Shown in pieces: positions 14,756 through 21,556 of a DNA stretch of 24,215 nucleotides. The notes under the pieces are model-generated. The model saw nothing but the letters and a program-made list of their open reading frames with translations, made no database searches and had not been told where the DNA came from. The stretch is from Clostridiales bacterium UBA1316. Its GTDB lineage: Bacteria > Bacillota > Clostridia > Oscillospirales > Oscillospiraceae. Location: contig DBTM01000030.1 of assembly GCA_002307055.1 (NCBI GenBank), forward strand, positions 1 to 24,215, written 5' to 3'. The translations under genes and the position numbers were made by a program. How positions within the stretch are numbered: position 1 is the first letter of the stretch; each line of letters opens with the position of its first letter.

Positions 14756-14790
14756 AATGAAAGCAAGGGGACGGTTCTCCTGCTTTCATT
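14756..14790 (-). terminator. Terminator-like palindrome with ggggacggtt core after the hydrolase gene
   Basis: AATGAAAGCA (14756-14765) pairs with TGCTTTCATT (14781-14790). The interior aggggacggttctcc folds partly. Read on the minus strand the hairpin follows, and overlaps, the hydrolase stop codon and is succeeded by TTTATCG, so it can terminate that gene. The ggggacggtt core recurs in the palindrome on the other side of the gene (16110-16142) and resembles, from memory, a widespread Firmicutes palindromic repeat. Confidence 0.6.
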
Positions 14791-16087
14791 AATATTGCAT
14801 GACTTTGGTAAATAAAATGTGATTAATTCTCGCACTGTCTTTAAAAAACTCGACTATATCGTTATTGCCGGTAAAAAATGTAGTATCGTCAAACTGCGTT
14901 AATTCCATGTTTTTATAGAACAGCTTACCATATCGAGGAATGATTGCAGCACGTATGTTATCATCATCTGCGAGAATATAATCGTCAAGTTGATAAATCC
15001 CAATATAATTATTTAAAGAACAATCTGCGAGCTGACAGCAATCATTTTCACCTTCGTACTGCATCGCAAATAAATCTGCGGCGATATGACGACAAATCTG
15101 ATGATGGATAAAGGGATGATTTGCTGAATTTGTTAAAACAACAATCCCTAGATTATTCTCTGGATAAATATCTTGTATTGTCTGAAATCCATAACCTCTG
15201 CCATTATGATTAACGCATAATTTATTATTTACAAAGCCGACATCAACCCCGAGATGGTATTTCCATTCATTATTCGCTGTATACTCTGAGTATAATTTTC
15301 GCAATGTATCGCTTCCAACAACTTTGTTATTCCGGAATCGTCCGCCATCTAAAAAGCAGGAGATAAATTTGCCCATATCATTAACAGACGAATACATACC
15401 TCCGGAACCATAAGGATTTTCTGGAAATTTTACTAATGGTATTCCTTTATTATGACCGATCGCACTTTTATAATCTAGGAGAACATTATTGTAATCAAAC
15501 GTGCTATTAAGCATTTCCAAAGGTTCAAAAACATATTTTTTCATATATTCATAAAATGGCATGTCAAAAATCAAGCCAAGCACATAAGCGATAATATCAA
15601 ACCCGGCATTTGTGTAAGAATAACTGCTGCCTGGGATAAACTTCAGATATGTATTATATATGCTTTTTATCCGTTCTGTATCTGGTTCCTTACGCCCAAT
15701 ATAATTACCAATCGGAAATTCCCGCAATCCCGACTGATGTTGTAAGAGCTGCTTAAAGGTGATTAAGCTCGAGTAATCATTGCCGTCTCGGCTTTTAACT
15801 GAAAAATCAGGAAGATATTTGATCAGTGCATCGTTCAGCTGCACTCTTCCTGATTCGACAGCCTTCATAAAGCCAAACGCTGTATATGTTTTGGATACAG
15901 ACTGAACACCGAAGGCTGTATCAGCAGTAATACTGTAGGTTTTGCTTAACGACGTATGACCAAACCCTTCTGCGAAAAGAGTGCTGTCATTATTAACGAC
16001 AATAATTGACATCCCGGGAATTTTATATTCCTGCAAGATCAAGGGCATTGATCTTTTAATCTGATCGAAATAATTATCATAAGCCAT
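14789..16087 (-). CDS. Class C beta-lactamase-like serine hydrolase
   Basis: This 432-residue protein belongs to the beta-lactamase / penicillin-binding-protein-like superfamily (Beta-lactamase domain, EstB/PBP4* type). The catalytic motifs are visible: S63-V-S-K66 (SxxK), Y158-T-N160 (YxN) and H294-N-G296 (HxG, in place of KTG). No signal peptide is present, so it is probably cytoplasmic. That argues against a true secreted beta-lactamase and for an esterase or peptidase acting on an unknown substrate. AGGAGG lies 8 bases before the ATG. By eye the gene is clearly more AT-rich than the hydrogenase genes, which suggests transfer. It lies 63 bases downstream of the sigma-factor gene with a hairpin between them, so it is probably expressed by read-through. 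Confidence 0.8.
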   Translation of the reverse strand: MAYDNYFDQIKRSMPLILQEYKIPGMSIIVVNNDSTLFAEGFGHTSLSKTYSITADTAFGVQSVSKTYTAFGFMKAVESGRVQLNDALIKYLPDFSVKSRDGNDYSSLITFKQLLQHQSGLREFPIGNYIGRKEPDTERIKSIYNTYLKFIPGSSYSYTNAGFDIIAYVLGLIFDMPFYEYMKKYVFEPLEMLNSTFDYNNVLLDYKSAIGHNKGIPLVKFPENPYGSGGMYSSVNDMGKFISCFLDGGRFRNNKVVGSDTLRKLYSEYTANNEWKYHLGVDVGFVNNKLCVNHNGRGYGFQTIQDIYPENNLGIVVLTNSANHPFIHHQICRHIAADLFAMQYEGENDCCQLADCSLNNYIGIYQLDDYILADDDNIRAAIIPRYGKLFYKNMELTQFDDTTFFTGNNDIVEFFKDSARINHILFTKVMQY

Positions 16088-16109
16088 AATTGAATCCTCC
16101 TGAAAGAAA

Positions 16110-16142
16110 ACAGGGGACGGCTGGCATAATACCGCCCCCTGT
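16110..16142 (-). terminator. Palindrome with ggggacggct core between sigma gene and hydrolase
   Basis: ACAGGGG (16110-16116) pairs with CCCCTGT (16136-16142). After one mismatch CGG pairs with CCG, around an 11-base loop. On the minus strand it lies 8 bases past the sigma-factor stop codon and is followed by TTTCTTTC, so it looks like a terminator or attenuator. The next ribosome site (16101-16096) starts only 8 bases further on, leaving no room for a promoter. It shares the ggggacgg core with 14756-14790. Confidence 0.6.
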
Positions 16143-16150
16143 CTATTCTA

Positions 16151-17770
16151 TTAATCCGGTATGTTTCCCGTACAGCCCTTGAACAAACAAAATGCCCTCG
16201 TGTTCTTTTCCTCATCCGGCGCGATATTGAGCACCGCCTGATCGTTCAGCCGCCGCATGACATGCGATGCGATATAGAGCAGAGACAGGAATGCGTGGGG
16301 GGTCGTCTGGTCTTTCAAATTGGCAGGAACAGCGCTGTCAAGCAGAGCGGTTATCATATGCAGCAGTGCTCGCAGCTCGTCATAAATGAAGGCTCTGTCC
16401 GATTTATCGAGGGCGATTCGCTTTAAATGCTGGTCGCGATCGAAGGCGATGCAATTGAGCGTGTACGTTTGGTTCTCCTTTTTTATGAAGCCCTGGTTGA
16501 TGAGGATAGCGGCTGTTTCAAGTTCTTTTTCGTCGAATTGAGTTAAATCACGTGCATTATGAAACAGGGTACTCAGCAGCCGCAATTCGTCATCATTCGG
16601 CCCGTACACAGTAGAGGTGCGTTTCGGTGATATATGGAAGGTACAGGACCAATAACCAAGATTGCTCTCAGAATCATCATGTGAGCATACACCGAAATCC
16701 CACGGCTCTCCCAGGCGTTCCCGTGCATTTACCCAGCCATGGACGCCTGTCTTAAGTAAAGGCTGCTCCGGCAAGGCTTCAGACTGAAGCTCGCTCAAAG
16801 CTGAGAATAGAGATAACGGAATCAACGTCCATAAAAGCTTTTCCCATTTGAAATCCGAGCCGATAAAGCCGATATTGCGTATTTCCTGCTCGTTCTTATT
16901 AAAGCTCTCAAGCAGCCGCGCGGTGAAGGTTATACTTTTTTCCGCGAGCAAAGCATCAATTTGTTCTTGTAAATCCTTGAGAACAATGATGAATTTGGTT
17001 TGGTACAGACCCGCTTTGCTTTGCGCCATGACATCTGCGTCGACAAGAATCTTGAGCTCATCTTCCAGGTATGGCCTGGGAATGCCGATATCCATGCTCA
17101 TTTCTTCAATTGAGATGGGTTTTTGGTATGCTGACAGAAGGATGTTTTTAGGGAGCTTACGTTCAAGCATTTTAAAGTATGGAGCATTCCCTTCACCCCA
17201 GAAGCCAATGTTTAAATTTTTAGGATTATAGCTTTTTTCGCCATATTCTCTTATCATATCAATGCCTTCCTTCAAGTTTTTTCTTGCTTTAAATAAGTGC
17301 TGCCTGACCATTGCTTCCGATATGTTCAAGGCCTCGGAGATTTCTTTGCAGTTTTTATCCTCGATGTAATGCATTATTGTGACGCTTCGCTGGATTTGCG
17401 ATAATAGAGCCAGCTCTCTTCTGAGCAGCTGGGTCTCTTCTTTTATCGCCGCAGTATCTTCCGGGCTTTCGTGCGTATCTGTAATTACATAATTCAAATC
17501 TTCGTATGACGTAATTGGATGCGTCGTTCTTTTATAAACCCATCTTTTCCATGTGTTTTTCGCAATCGCCCATAACCACCCATTCAAGGCCTTCGGGTCC
17601 TTGAGCGAGGATGCCGAACGGAGTACCTCATAGACGATATCCTGAGATAAATCCTCCGCTTCGTGCCGGTCCATCGTCCGCTTTAACGCAAAAGCGAAGA
17701 TTTTATCAACATAATCCTGCAGTATTAAGTTGATCATTTCTTTCGAACGCTCATTTTCGGGTAGCACCAT
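16151..17770 (-). CDS. ECF-type sigma-70 factor with long C-terminal extension
   Basis: This 539-residue protein has a standard ECF sigma factor as its first ~175 residues. Region 2 reads YVDKIFAFALKRTMDRHEAEDLSQDI... with NGWLWAIAKNTWKRW, and region 4 has CKEISEALNISEAMVRQHLFKARKNL as its helix-turn-helix. Ordinary ECF factors end there. Here about 360 further residues follow, including a winged-helix-like stretch (PISIEEMSMDIGIPRPYLEDEL... about 220-260) and a hydrophobic segment (WTLIPLSLFSALSEL). A later aromatic-rich portion (GVHGWVNARERLGEPWDFGVC) follows; I assign it no family. The extension may sense a signal or act as a built-in regulator, since no anti-sigma gene is adjacent. GAGGAGGT precedes the ATG by 4-5 bases. 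Confidence 0.82.
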   Translation of the reverse strand: MVLPENERSKEMINLILQDYVDKIFAFALKRTMDRHEAEDLSQDIVYEVLRSASSLKDPKALNGWLWAIAKNTWKRWVYKRTTHPITSYEDLNYVITDTHESPEDTAAIKEETQLLRRELALLSQIQRSVTIMHYIEDKNCKEISEALNISEAMVRQHLFKARKNLKEGIDMIREYGEKSYNPKNLNIGFWGEGNAPYFKMLERKLPKNILLSAYQKPISIEEMSMDIGIPRPYLEDELKILVDADVMAQSKAGLYQTKFIIVLKDLQEQIDALLAEKSITFTARLLESFNKNEQEIRNIGFIGSDFKWEKLLWTLIPLSLFSALSELQSEALPEQPLLKTGVHGWVNARERLGEPWDFGVCSHDDSESNLGYWSCTFHISPKRTSTVYGPNDDELRLLSTLFHNARDLTQFDEKELETAAILINQGFIKKENQTYTLNCIAFDRDQHLKRIALDKSDRAFIYDELRALLHMITALLDSAVPANLKDQTTPHAFLSLLYIASHVMRRLNDQAVLNIAPDEEKNTRAFCLFKGCTGNIPD

Positions 17771-17856
17771 AATACCTCCTCAGCCTGTCACCTATATAGT
17801 AACGCAATCGGCAGCTCGGTTATCGCATCGTGAGTAAAAATTTCGCATATTGAAAG

Positions 17857-17882
17857 AAAGCAGAGGCGTGTGCCTCTGCTTT
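17857..17882. terminator. Terminator hairpin after the acetyltransferase gene
   Basis: AAAGCAGAGGC (17857-17867) pairs with GCCTCTGCTTT (17872-17882) across GTGT, a perfect 11-bp stem. On the minus strand it lies 30 bases past the acetyltransferase stop and is followed by CTTTCAAT. On the plus strand it is followed by TTATT. Probably bidirectional in form, serving the leftward gene. Confidence 0.7.
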
Positions 17883-17911
17883 TTATTGGTGTATTGCTGC
17901 TTGATTATTAA

Positions 17912-18508
17912 TTATCTGAGCTTTTTTCTTGCTGTTGCTTCCGCGGCTTTATCATCTACCAGTGAAAAGCCTAGCTTTTCATACATCGAAAATGGTCCGC
18001 CGCAGTGAGTGGAATCAAAGCTGCCAAGTGCAGGATACGCTTCAATATAATCAAATTGATTTTCGGCGGCATATGTACAAACGCGCTCAAGCAACGCCGT
18101 TGCCACGTCTTTTCCGCGAAGCCCGACATCAACAACATAGCAGACAATAGACAAAACCTTGTCATCATCGTTCAAACCCACCCATGAATCCGGTCTGTTA
18201 TTTCTGCTGAGCCTATAGTATTTTTCCTTGAAATCAGCATTACAAAAGCCAACCATTCTGCCGTCAAGGTAAGCCGCGAAACCGTTGAGCATACCCTCTT
18301 GTATCAGCTTGATTGCGTAATTCCTCTTAGCAAATAGCCGCTCATTTACAGACAGCTGACGGCGTTTATCCTCGTGCTGAGCAGTCCAATGATGCCAAAC
18401 ACAGTAACAGCCCTTATTCATGTTACCGTCGTTAAAACCGCGGTTGTCAAATAAATCCGTATAGTCGTCTGCCATTTCCGGTGCGAGTTTTTTTATGACA
18501 AATTTCAT
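17912..18508 (-). CDS. GNAT-family N-acetyltransferase
   Basis: This 198-residue protein has a GNAT fold near its C-terminus. The acetyl-CoA binding motif A is visible as VVDVGLRGKDVATALLERV, followed by DYIEAYPALGS and the late segment MYEKLGF common to GNAT enzymes. The N-terminal part contains the cysteine- and tryptophan-rich CYCVWHHWTAQH seen in some Firmicutes GNATs. The acceptor cannot be predicted; amine-bearing small molecules, proteins and antibiotics are all used in the family. The start has GGAAGGTAG rather far (about 12 bases) upstream. It follows the SpoIIE-type phosphatase gene by only 35 bases on the same strand with no visible terminator, so it may be the last gene of that unit. 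Confidence 0.8.
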   Translation of the reverse strand: MKFVIKKLAPEMADDYTDLFDNRGFNDGNMNKGCYCVWHHWTAQHEDKRRQLSVNERLFAKRNYAIKLIQEGMLNGFAAYLDGRMVGFCNADFKEKYYRLSRNNRPDSWVGLNDDDKVLSIVCYVVDVGLRGKDVATALLERVCTYAAENQFDYIEAYPALGSFDSTHCGGPFSMYEKLGFSLVDDKAAEATARKKLR

Positions 18509-18543
18509 GAAAAAATTTCTACCTTCCGATTTATTGCGTAACC

Positions 18544-19686
18544 CTAATAATACTCATCCACAACGAGCTTGCCCATGTCCTTGAGGCTTTGCATAATCAG
18601 TTTGATGGTCACGTCGCGGGGGCGGATGCCGAGCTGCTTGAAGACGAGGTCTGTGTGGGCGTCGTTGACGGAACGGCCGACTATGAAGTTGATGACGTCG
18701 GCTTTAACCAGCAGTGCGCAGAGGCGCTCAACAGGGGAGCTGAAAGCGAATTCGTCGGGGTTTTCGCCGAGTATATTGTACATCTGGTTGAGGATTACCG
18801 CGCCCTCGGTGATCATATCCACACCGTCCATCATATACTCCGGCGGGCTGCCGAAGGAGGTGCCGGCGTTTTTCAGCTTTATTTCCTTTTTGAGTTCTCT
18901 GGATAAAATGTCCGCTGTCGTTGAGCCGCAAACGACGCGCGTACCCGGTGCCTGCATGAAGCGCTCGACGAAGGCGCGGTCCTTTGATTTGACGGACGGC
19001 GGCCCGCTGAGCATGGTGATCTCCCGGGCGTCCCGGCAGTGGAGGATGGCAACCGTTGTGTCGTCCTCATGCTTTCCGGCTGAAATCGCCGCGGTCATCT
19101 CCGTGATTTTACCCGGCAGTTCCGGCAATGTTACACCGCGCCCGAGACATTGGTTTATAAAATCGGCAAGTCCGTCTGACCCGATACCAAAGGTATAGCC
19201 GTGACCGAGCCCGGCCTGTGTGGCGCCATCCGAGCAAAGAACAAGGCTGTCGTCCACACCGAGTGTGCCGGAGGACTCGCCGATAACCTCGTAGCCCGCT
19301 GTGTAAAAATGCGGTTTTAAAACACCGGCTGTTCCGTTTTCTATGCAAATCGGCGCGGGCGCTTCATAAGAATAAACGGTAAACTGGCCGTCATGCAGAA
19401 TCCTTGCGGCAGTAAAGGCGGAGAAGGGGATATCCTCTTTCCTGGCTCTGTGCATCGAATCGGCCACCATTTCGCAAGCCGCGCCCTGCGATACGCCTGC
19501 TTTAAAAAGTTCGATGAGCCTGCTTGCGCAGGATATGGCGGCGATGTTGGCGTAGACGCCGGAGCCGATACCGTCGCACAGGACAAATTCGGTATAGTCA
19601 AAGGTCCTCTCGCAGAGACATGAATCGCCGCAGACGATTTTTTTATTTTTTATTTCCTGGCCGATAATATCCTCAAAGAATTTCAT
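18544..19686 (-). CDS. SpoIIE-family (PP2C-type) protein phosphatase linked to sensory hydrogenase
   Basis: This 380-residue protein has a SpoIIE/PP2C phosphatase domain as its first ~215 residues. Metal-binding acidic residues are in place: Asp21 (GDS), Asp38-Gly39 (LCDGIGSG), Asp152-Gly153 (LCSDGAT) and Asp207-Asp208 (HEDDTT). The last ~160 residues form a separate domain of unknown function. It contains RVVCGSTTADILSREL and PPEYMMDGVDMITEG, a pattern I recall from phosphatases encoded next to [FeFe]-hydrogenases. It would dephosphorylate Ser/Thr-phosphorylated proteins, classically anti-sigma antagonists. The start lies 24 bases after the sensory hydrogenase gene, so the two are co-transcribed. 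No kinase or STAS-domain partner is in the window. Confidence 0.88.
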   Translation of the reverse strand: MKFFEDIIGQEIKNKKIVCGDSCLCERTFDYTEFVLCDGIGSGVYANIAAISCASRLIELFKAGVSQGAACEMVADSMHRARKEDIPFSAFTAARILHDGQFTVYSYEAPAPICIENGTAGVLKPHFYTAGYEVIGESSGTLGVDDSLVLCSDGATQAGLGHGYTFGIGSDGLADFINQCLGRGVTLPELPGKITEMTAAISAGKHEDDTTVAILHCRDAREITMLSGPPSVKSKDRAFVERFMQAPGTRVVCGSTTADILSRELKKEIKLKNAGTSFGSPPEYMMDGVDMITEGAVILNQMYNILGENPDEFAFSSPVERLCALLVKADVINFIVGRSVNDAHTDLVFKQLGIRPRDVTIKLIMQSLKDMGKLVVDEYY

Positions 19687-19710
19687 GGCGCATCACCACC
19701 GCTGCAAACC

Positions 19711-21426
19711 CTACAGCGGCCCCTGTTCCTCATATAAATCCATCAGGCGCGTCACAAGGTCCTCGCTGCGCGCGGTGCTTTTCCCGAGAAAATGCGCCAT
19801 CTCCTGCGAAAACCGGATTTGATGGTCTAAAAGCTCTTTTGCCTGCTCGACGGTCTGCTTTTTAATCAGGTCGATCTGACTCTCGTCAAATCTGATTTTA
19901 GTCACATCCGTATACATGCCGACGAACTGCTTTTCTGCGGGCAGCTTGTACAGCTGCTCATGATACTTCTTGCCGTACTTGCTTTTTATAGCCTCGTATT
20001 TATCGACGGAGCCCGAAGCCATTTTCTCATAGCCGTCGGCATCGACAAGGTACGAGATCCGGCGGCCTAAAATGCTGGTGTTGCACATGAACATGCGCTG
20101 GAATGCCGGGTTCATATGGATAATCGTCAGCTCGCTGTCAAGGATGACGACACCGTTGGGGCTTGTTTCGATAATCCTGTCCGTCCGCTGCTGCGCGAGG
20201 CGGCGCATATACGGGATGCACATTTCCGGCTCCGCCATGCCGCGCGCGACCGCAATGGCATTGTCGCGGCATGACTCGTAGCCGCAGGCGCCGCAGTTGA
20301 GCTGCAGCTCCGGGTTGAGCTTTCCCTGCGCTTCAAGAACCTGATTGATTCTGCTCTCATCGATGTCTTCAAGTATCAAGCCCGTGTTCTTGCTTTCGAA
20401 AACCATCTCGGACGAGATGTCCCTGTCGATTTCGCTCAAAGGCAAGGCCGATGCCTTTTCGGCGTATGAAATGATATCCTGCTTGCGCAGAAAAATGTTC
20501 TTATCCAGAGAAATGCCCGGGCCGTTGATGCAGCCGCCCGCGCAGAACAGCGGCTCAACGACGGTGAAATTCCATTTGCTCGGAGGGATGTCCAGAAGAT
20601 TGATGACATCCTGCGCGCCGCTGACGTGAATGATATCGGCATTCGTCCCGTCGCATTCGACATTGCCTGTTTTTAACAGGCCGCCCTGCAGCGGGAACAA
20701 CCGCGCCTTGTTCAGGTCGCCGAAGCTTTCAAACCCGCTCTCAGAGCACGTCGAGAGATCGATACCCTCCTCATCAAGCCAGCTGAGGAGTTCTGTAAAT
20801 GTCAAAACAGCGTCGACGGCATCGGCATTTTCCGGACGCTGTGCTTCAAGCTTCTTAGCGGCGCACGGACCGATAAAAACAACGGCGGTGCTCTTGCCGA
20901 GTCTCTTTTTGAGCAGCCTCCCGTGCGCGACCATGGGCGAAACGACAGGGATGAGCATGTCGACATATTCAGGCCGGTATTTTTCAATATAGTTGACAAC
21001 GGCAGGGCAAGCCGTGCAGATATTGCCTTCTCCGGTGTGCTTTAAGGTTTCCTCGGTTACAAGGATGGCCCCTTCCGCCGTTTCTGAAACGTATCGGAAG
21101 CCGAGACGCCGGAGCGCTGCCGGCAGCCTGGTCGCGCGCCACCCGTCAAAAACGGCGGCAAAGGATGGGGCGACGCTGGCGGCTACCGTTCGGCCGAAGG
21201 CCATCAGCTCCTTGACCATATAAAGGCTCGAACGGATTGTTTTTGCGTGCTGCGGGCATTCACGGACGCATGTACCGCATTTAATGCAGAGGTCGTCCTC
21301 AATGCAGGCTTGCCCGTCGCGCACACTGATGGCTTTGACAGGGCATACCCGAACACACCGATAGCAGTCCTGGCAGTTCGCCGTCACAGTATAAACAGTG
21401 TTAAGATTTGATAGTCCGTTTGACAC
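19711..21426 (-). CDS. Sensory-type [FeFe]-hydrogenase homologue with PAS domain (HydS-like)
   Basis: This 571-residue protein starts at the GTG at 21426, which has GGGAGGTG eight bases upstream; an ATG at 21459 would place the Shine-Dalgarno site inside the gene. In order: two [4Fe-4S] ferredoxin motifs (Cys18/21/24/28 and Cys47/50/53/57), a hydrogenase H-domain, an RnfB/CdhG-type four-cysteine FeS motif (Cys378/381/386/403), a PAS domain (about 415-490, SPNGVVILD...NPAFQRMF) and a short helical tail. H-cluster cysteines are retained at 140, 188, 295 and 299. However, the residue equivalent to the catalytic proton-transfer cysteine is Ala139 (CTACP instead of TSCCP). That matches sensory group C hydrogenases. 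It probably signals H2 or redox state to the adjacent phosphatase; this is inference from context. Confidence 0.88.
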   Translation of the reverse strand: MSNGLSNLNTVYTVTANCQDCYRCVRVCPVKAISVRDGQACIEDDLCIKCGTCVRECPQHAKTIRSSLYMVKELMAFGRTVAASVAPSFAAVFDGWRATRLPAALRRLGFRYVSETAEGAILVTEETLKHTGEGNICTACPAVVNYIEKYRPEYVDMLIPVVSPMVAHGRLLKKRLGKSTAVVFIGPCAAKKLEAQRPENADAVDAVLTFTELLSWLDEEGIDLSTCSESGFESFGDLNKARLFPLQGGLLKTGNVECDGTNADIIHVSGAQDVINLLDIPPSKWNFTVVEPLFCAGGCINGPGISLDKNIFLRKQDIISYAEKASALPLSEIDRDISSEMVFESKNTGLILEDIDESRINQVLEAQGKLNPELQLNCGACGYESCRDNAIAVARGMAEPEMCIPYMRRLAQQRTDRIIETSPNGVVILDSELTIIHMNPAFQRMFMCNTSILGRRISYLVDADGYEKMASGSVDKYEAIKSKYGKKYHEQLYKLPAEKQFVGMYTDVTKIRFDESQIDLIKKQTVEQAKELLDHQIRFSQEMAHFLGKSTARSEDLVTRLMDLYEEQGPL

Positions 21427-21460
21427 GCAAAAACACCTCCCAAAAAATTCATATATCATG

Positions 21461-21489
21461 ATTATATCAGATTATTTTATGTAAATCAA
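21461..21489 (-). promoter_or_regulatory. Strong sigma-A promoter of the sensory hydrogenase-phosphatase unit
   Basis: On the minus strand TTGATT (21489-21484), a 17-base spacer and a perfect TATAAT (21466-21461) preceded by TGA (extended -10). It lies between the terminator of hydA and the GTG start at 21426, leaving a leader of about 28 bases. This separates the sensory unit from the catalytic hydrogenase transcript. Confidence 0.75.
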
Positions 21490-21517
21490 AATGAAAATCA
21501 AAGCTGCGGCAGAAGAA

Positions 21518-21547
21518 ATGACGGGCGATTCTCAAATCGCCCGCCAT
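21518..21547 (-). terminator. Terminator after hydA, with gggcgatt-aatcgccc palindrome
   Basis: CGGGCGATT (21522-21530) pairs with AATCGCCCG (21535-21543) around CTCA, and after one mismatch ATG pairs with CAT. It begins 10 bases past the hydA stop on the minus strand and is followed by TTTCTTCTG. The core matches the repeat at 3602-3639, so a common interspersed palindrome may serve as the terminator. Confidence 0.7.
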
Positions 21548-21556
21548 TTTGTTAAA

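Noticed and set aside
17771..17850. ECF-type autoregulated promoter (AACC ... CGTT) before the sigma-factor gene
   Set aside because: The spacing between the two elements is about 13 bases, shorter than the ~16 expected, so it is not a supported ECF promoter.
21427..21459. ATG start at 21459 for the sensory hydrogenase
   Set aside because: The Shine-Dalgarno sequence GGGAGGTG lies inside this extension and is ideally spaced for the GTG at 21426; the ATG would also lie at about the predicted transcription start.
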